From assembly GCA_947247005.1 (NCBI GenBank), contig OX365948.1, positions 14,559,455-14,623,454 of the forward strand: a stretch of DNA of 64,000 nucleotides, written 5' to 3'. The notes beneath the pieces are model-generated. The model searched no databases. It was not told the origin of the DNA and saw only the letters and a program-made list of their open reading frames with translations. Every line of letters begins with the position of its first letter. Position 1 is the stretch's first letter. This DNA comes from Spisula solida (taxonomy: Eukaryota; Mollusca; Bivalvia; Venerida; Mactridae). Made by a program: the position numbers and the translations under genes. Positions 59,071 through 64,000 of this stretch are shown here, piece after piece.

Positions 59071-62000
59071 TTTGTTACTGTCACCAGCTGATCCAATGGT
59101 TACCAAGGTTTTGATGTTAGTGTAATGTGGAAAGCTTCTTGTATGTTCAATCTAAAGGTCAAACAACTATGTGATTTATGACTGACATAAACCAGATTTC
59201 ACTGATGAGGTGACAATGGATTCAAGCATTGCTCCCTGGAGTTTACAATGTATTTTTGTGATATATTTACTGTCAACCTTAAGGACCCGAGAGTATGTCA
59301 TGTGTTGTGTGATAACTGGCAGTAGTTATCTCCCTTGTGGGTTTGAGGTGTAAAAAAGCCAAATAGAAGCCCTGAGATAATTTATTGCTTTGTTGACAGG
59401 CACAAGAAAATATTCCCTTTTATGTTTTTGGATTAATAATAATGTCTTTATTTTCTGTGGATGACATAATTGGTTTAAAAATTTTCATTATGGTCCGTGC
59501 ACTAATAAGGCACTGTCTCTTGAGTTTAATAAACAGTAGAAAGCTTGGACATGTATTGATTTGTTATCAATTATCTCGACCTGACAGATCACTGTATACC
59601 GTGTTTTCCTGCAGACATTTCCTTCCTTTGTCTTATTTCATTCAGTTAATCCTTGTTATTATCTGTTATAGTTAATGCATTTATGTCTGGCCTTTTATAC
59701 TCTTGTTGTCACCTGCCTCTAGGATATTTTGCAAGTTCTGTACCTGATTCTGTGATAAACTCTCATTTATTCTAGTTTTCTTGATGTGTTCAGTATTCTA
59801 ATCAGTTATAGTATTCTGTAGGTGACAATTCTTTTGGCATGTAATGTACTCTGGCAGATATTGTGAGGTTTTTTCCAAATATTTTTAAACCTGGATTTAC
59901 ATTGTTTCTTAGTAGTGTGGCCCAGAATCTACTGAAGTATATTTAGCTATGATCAGGTACAAACTTTATTAGCATGTGAAGTTATGCTTCTGGGGTTTTG
60001 GCTTTGGAGGAACCAAATGTTGTTGTAGGTTTATGGCAAACAATGGTTTCTGTGGAGTTTCAACATTTTTCTTGTTTCCTAAATTAAACTATTACAGTTA
60101 AGTCTGAAATTCAGTATTATGTGCAGCTTTTCCATTGTACCACTCAAGGAAACATTCTGACCGTTGTTCCGAGGTTATTGCTTCTGAGAGGTTATGGTGT
60201 TATTGTTTGGTTGTATAGGTTTCTAACTTCAAAGCTCTCTGAAGAAAACCCAATTGATGTACCAGTATATAACTGTTGTAAACTCAAAGCAAGTGCAGAA
60301 GACATGGCTGTATAACATTTTACCCAGAAGCCTAACAGAGGATACATACAAAATAAGTATCGCTGCTACCATTTTATATGCAATAATTATGTGTGGTATC
60401 AGTGGATCTCAGTAATATACTGTATGGTTCATGTCCTTTTAAGTCTGAAAGTAATTGTTAACAAATTATGCTACAGGTCTAAATTACACCCTGAATCAAA
60501 GGGTGCATGACTATGTGAGAGTGTGTTAGTTAGTTTATGATAAAAGTTATATTCATAAATGTGCCCAATAATCATTCCAGTTGGGAGTGATTGAGTAACG
60601 CAGGAACCAAGTGCAGTGGCTGAGAGACGGTTATCACTTAGATATAGGAATATATGGCAGATAAGCCAATCAGTATAGCTGACTATAGGAAGGTTTACCG
60701 TGTGGATACAGGAAACTATGATATAGGCAATGTTATATACCCTGTTTCCCATCAGCATGAAGTTAGTCTGGTTAATGATTCAGCTTTGATGCCAGCAAAT
60801 TCTGACTGGCAGATTAGTGTAGAGGCTAGAAATCTTGCATGGATTAACTACAAGATAGATAGCTGTGTGTGAATTGAATGTATACCATAGATTGGATTTA
60901 TCACTCTATTCTGTTGTTTTCTGTGGCTTCTAGCTCATTACTGTTGTTGATAAGAATTGTTGTTGTTACAGAGATTTGTTGCGAATTTGTTCTGCAAATC
61001 AAGTGTGGATATATAGGTATAATTAATGGTGTTTGGAATGTGGTTTGGGAGTCTGTTGCATTTTCACTGTGAACTGAATTTTTAGGCTGGAAATGTTCTG
61101 GAATCTAGTGTCTATGGAATTAAATATTCTGAAAGGAATTTGAATAGTTAATAATAATAACTATATCATTGTGGGCTTGCAATATGGTACACTATTTTGG
61201 TGTTATGATTGACCTGTAAGCATAAATGTTGCTGTGATTTGGTTAGGTTAAATATGCAAATGACAGAATCATAAGCTTCAATGTGGAAACCTTAAATGTC
61301 TATAAAAAAACTTTTTTGCAATTTCATTATATATTTGTTGAATTTTAACTTTTGAGTTTGAATAAATTGTCACGGTAATGCACTGTTGTAAAAACATTAG
61401 ACTACTCTTTCTGAATGTGACTGCTTCAACTTTGGAACATGCAAACTATTCGTGGTACGATTAAGTATAATTATATAGATAGAAAGAGAATAAATTGTAA
61501 GGGTTTCTGTTCTTAATATGATGGTTTGAGATACGTTTCATATATTAATGTTGCTATATTACAGAGTGGCTTTGTCATACATATATACATCAAATATTTG
61601 ACTTTGTTCACGATTAAAAATACACTTTATAAGTACAACTTCTTGCCTAAATAAAATGCATAGATATATCAATAACCCAGTTGATATATGATTAATTAAT
61701 TATAAATATGCATTCCATAGAGATTGGAGGCGTCAAATATTACCTAAATGCACTGTGTAAGCAAATAGGGTTCTGAACTCTATTCTGAAGTTCCGTATGT
61801 TGTCTGTGTTAAACTTAACGTCTGAGTGTAGGGTTGGTAAATGATAAAATTGAAGAGCCCAGTATGGTTCTATATTGTGCGTTGAGAAATGTCTGTGATT
61901 AATACAGTAGGGTGCTGTGAGGTGACATTCTATGTTATATTACTGTCACCAGGAAGTTACAATTATATTTTCTGTCCCGCTGCAAATCTCATTACAGAGA

Positions 62001-62211
62001 AATTCTGAAATCTCCATGGCAGTCTGATGGAAATTTTATAGTTTTTGTGAAATTATTAACTTACTTGATTTGATACCAGTATTTAGAGAGAAAGGGTAGA
62101 GGTTATAATATGATTTGTACTATTTGTAGTTGATACAGTACTAATTCTTTTTATCAACATTGTCTGTTTTCAAGTGTTATAGTACTGTGTAACAGTTAGT
62201 AATGTCATAAA
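59071..62211. other. Intron 3, nothing recognised
   Basis: AT-rich. Open frames at 59442, 60121, 60654 and 60878 have no recognisable domain and no matched splice pair. Confidence 0.4.
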
Positions 62212-62448
62212 CAGGGGTGTCAATTTTCCTGATTAATCCGGAGTTCCGAATTAATCAGTCCTGAAAGAGCAATGGCTTCTGACCAATATAAAAGTTATTT
62301 GAAGAAAATATCTCAAGAAATGGCAAAGTTTTGGTAAATCTAAGCTGCTAAGAAGGATTTTCTTTAATACAAAGGACTCTTGTTTGGCAAAAATGGTCAG
62401 CGGCATACGATTTTCCTGATTTTTAATTTGGCCCTGTTGACACCCCTG
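62212..62448. mobile_element. hAT-type MITE, 237 bp
   Basis: Inverted tips CAGGGGTGTCAA / TTGACACCCCTG with an exact 6-bp flanking duplication CATAAA (62206-62211, 62449-62454). No coding. A partial relative lies at 53597. Confidence 0.85.
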
Positions 62449-63824
62449 CATAAAGAAATGAACCACTTGTCCGAAGTGACAATATGTACTTATGGTACCC
62501 GCAGTTTGCTGAAGCATGGTTCAACGAATGCTTCAACTGTTTATGTAACTGAAACATGTAAATTCTGGCACAGGTTACTAGATTCAGATGCCATGGTTCA
62601 CCATATGTGATCATAGAGTAGAACCTGATGGTTTGGAACTTTTAACTCCTAATAACCCAGATTTCATTGCTTAAGAACATCATCATTTGTATCAATTAAG
62701 TATTGGTTTCTTATAATGCTGAGGTATATTCAGGTCTTTCTCTGTCCCGTGTAACAATACGTAATGCATACTAGTATAAGGTAAAACCACTTAACTTAAC
62801 CGCCTTTGAGCTGTCTTGTTCTATGATTCCGTAACCTCTAAATGTATTACTAAGAAGACCAATGATGCACCCTCTTTCATTGCCCCGTCTCTGGTTTTTG
62901 ACTAACTCAGTGTCCGACTGACTGTAACCGTTATTACCTTCGACCAGTCCCTGACTGGTACAGTACTAGAGCGCTACGAGTGGAAGGAGCCTACAATCAA
63001 CACAATGCATTTTGTTTAAAGTGGAAGCCGGCTTGTTCTTCTGTAGTGATCGTTGCATTAATTAAGTTGGAAGTAAATTATAAACCTGACACATAGAGTT
63101 CAATTCTGTCAGATCTGATCCTCCTAGATTAATGATTTATTAACATTGCCCATGCAGTTTTTGTTACTGTAGTAATTATTGTACCAGAAATCGATCGATC
63201 TATTACTGTGTATGTTCATCATATTATCAGAAACTCCGGGTTATATTATAATGATTTATGATGGAAAAATAACGAGGAATATATATATGTACATTTGTTA
63301 GGTCTTAGTAATTATATATACGTTGCACATAACCAAAGGATAATAAATGAAAAAGACGGCTAGTATCATTACGATCTACTATGTAAACACATTATATTGG
63401 AAGAGTTACAGCCCTTTTTCGACCAATGAATTCCATATTATATATAACTCTTGACAGGATGGATTCATATTGGGGTCTTAATTCATTGTATGGTATAATT
63501 AAAATCCGGTCAAGTTGTACCGCTGTTGGAAACAAAATTTTAATTTATAAAAAATTACCTCACTTTAAGACTGTTATGTTTAGCATATTTCTGTAATTGG
63601 ATTGTCGCCCCATATCACTCATTATTGGAAAGTAATTTGAGACAAACAAGGGAATACATGGGTGTGAAATGAGGTGAATCATTGGAGTAAAGGGTTAAAT
63701 AATACAGAAAGAACTGCAGTATTTCTGAGTAATATACATATATATAAATTGTAAACAATAAAGGATTATGTGAAACAAACAACCAACAAGCAGTTGTGTT
63801 ACTCTTCTTTAAATTAAACCAACG
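62449..63824. other. Intron 3, nothing recognised
   Basis: AT-rich, no assignable features. Confidence 0.4.
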
Positions 63825-63861
63825 TTTCGGCTATGGACACATTATACTAAGCCTTCATCAG
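63825..63861 (-). ncRNA. Hammerhead-ribozyme-like core, probably Penelope-type terminal repeat
   Basis: On the - strand, CUGAUGA (63861-63855) is followed by a stem II of GGCU (63853-63850) with AGCC (63832-63829), loop 17 nt, then GAAA (63828-63825) and CGUU. Core bases are all present. Stem III and the cleavage triplet are not convincing, so it may be a minimal or decayed type. Such motifs are known in Penelope-like retroelements. The element would extend toward or beyond the right edge of the window. Confidence 0.5.
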
Positions 63862-64000
63862 GGTATGAAAATAATATATATACATTAATAAACAAATAAC
63901 AACAAATAAACTTTATTGCAAATCGGCAAACACATTTGCCTTTGGCAAAGAAAAGAATAAAAGAATAGTCTATATATTGTATAACACTAAATATGATACC

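Noticed and set aside
60654..60872. 72-aa open frame as a host exon
   Set aside because: No acceptor/donor pair in phase and no recognised domain.

Overview
This is a window of animal nuclear DNA: AT-rich, very sparse in coding sequence, and crowded with dispersed repeats. Three short open segments with correct splice junctions and compatible phases form one + strand gene. A bivalve mollusc is the best guess, because the GGTCA-rich minisatellite repeats ending in CTCTTGTT, the Jockey/CR1-type LINE fragments and the gypsy-type zinc knuckles are all familiar from bivalve assemblies. That is inference, and the species cannot be fixed from the window.

Host gene. Coding exons at 12897-13379, 23420-23645 and 25387-25487 join in phase (0/0, then 1/1) to give the first 270 residues of a MAST-family (microtubule-associated Ser/Thr) AGC kinase. 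The third exon carries the signature GQSAPSLT preceded by NLMKMKN. The second carries an RTLSED...RRDS segment that is also found near the N-terminus of vertebrate MAST proteins. The kinase and PDZ exons are not in the window, so everything from 25488 to the end is one intron of more than 38 kb, unless an exon was missed. The first coding exon has a stop codon directly before its ATG.

Upstream flank (1-12896). This part holds repeat copies, a broken mariner element (3853-5607) with a GGTCA minisatellite element nested in it, and a young LTR retroelement on the - strand (6609-9969). The LTR element has 798-bp LTRs that look identical, a primer-binding site, a polypurine tract and one 314-aa Gag-like ORF with zinc-knuckle pairs at both ends, and no pol.

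Introns 1 and 2 (13380-25386). These hold more GGTCA minisatellite elements, a hairpin-forming minisatellite (20029-20500), a frameshifted LINE reverse-transcriptase 3' end (22236-22836) and a short TIR element.

Intron 3 (25488-64000). Two large foldback elements stand out: 33564-36954 (TSD TAAAA) and 41964-45231 (TSD AATAT). Both are about 3.3 kb, with inverted arms of about 0.75 and 0.93 kb, 5-bp target duplications and CACGTGAC close to the tip. The second has a promoter-like block plus ATG and splice donor in each arm, and a LINE endonuclease fragment in its core. The rest is MITEs (33374, 47065, 56797, 62212), tRNA-derived modules, minisatellites and a hammerhead-ribozyme-like motif close to the right edge.

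Strongest leads for something undescribed: the gag-only LTR element with a zinc-knuckle / coiled-coil / zinc-knuckle protein; the pair of foldback elements with related tips; and a dispersed minisatellite family whose 5' terminal hairpin shows compensatory base-pair changes between copies. All sequence comparisons were made by eye.
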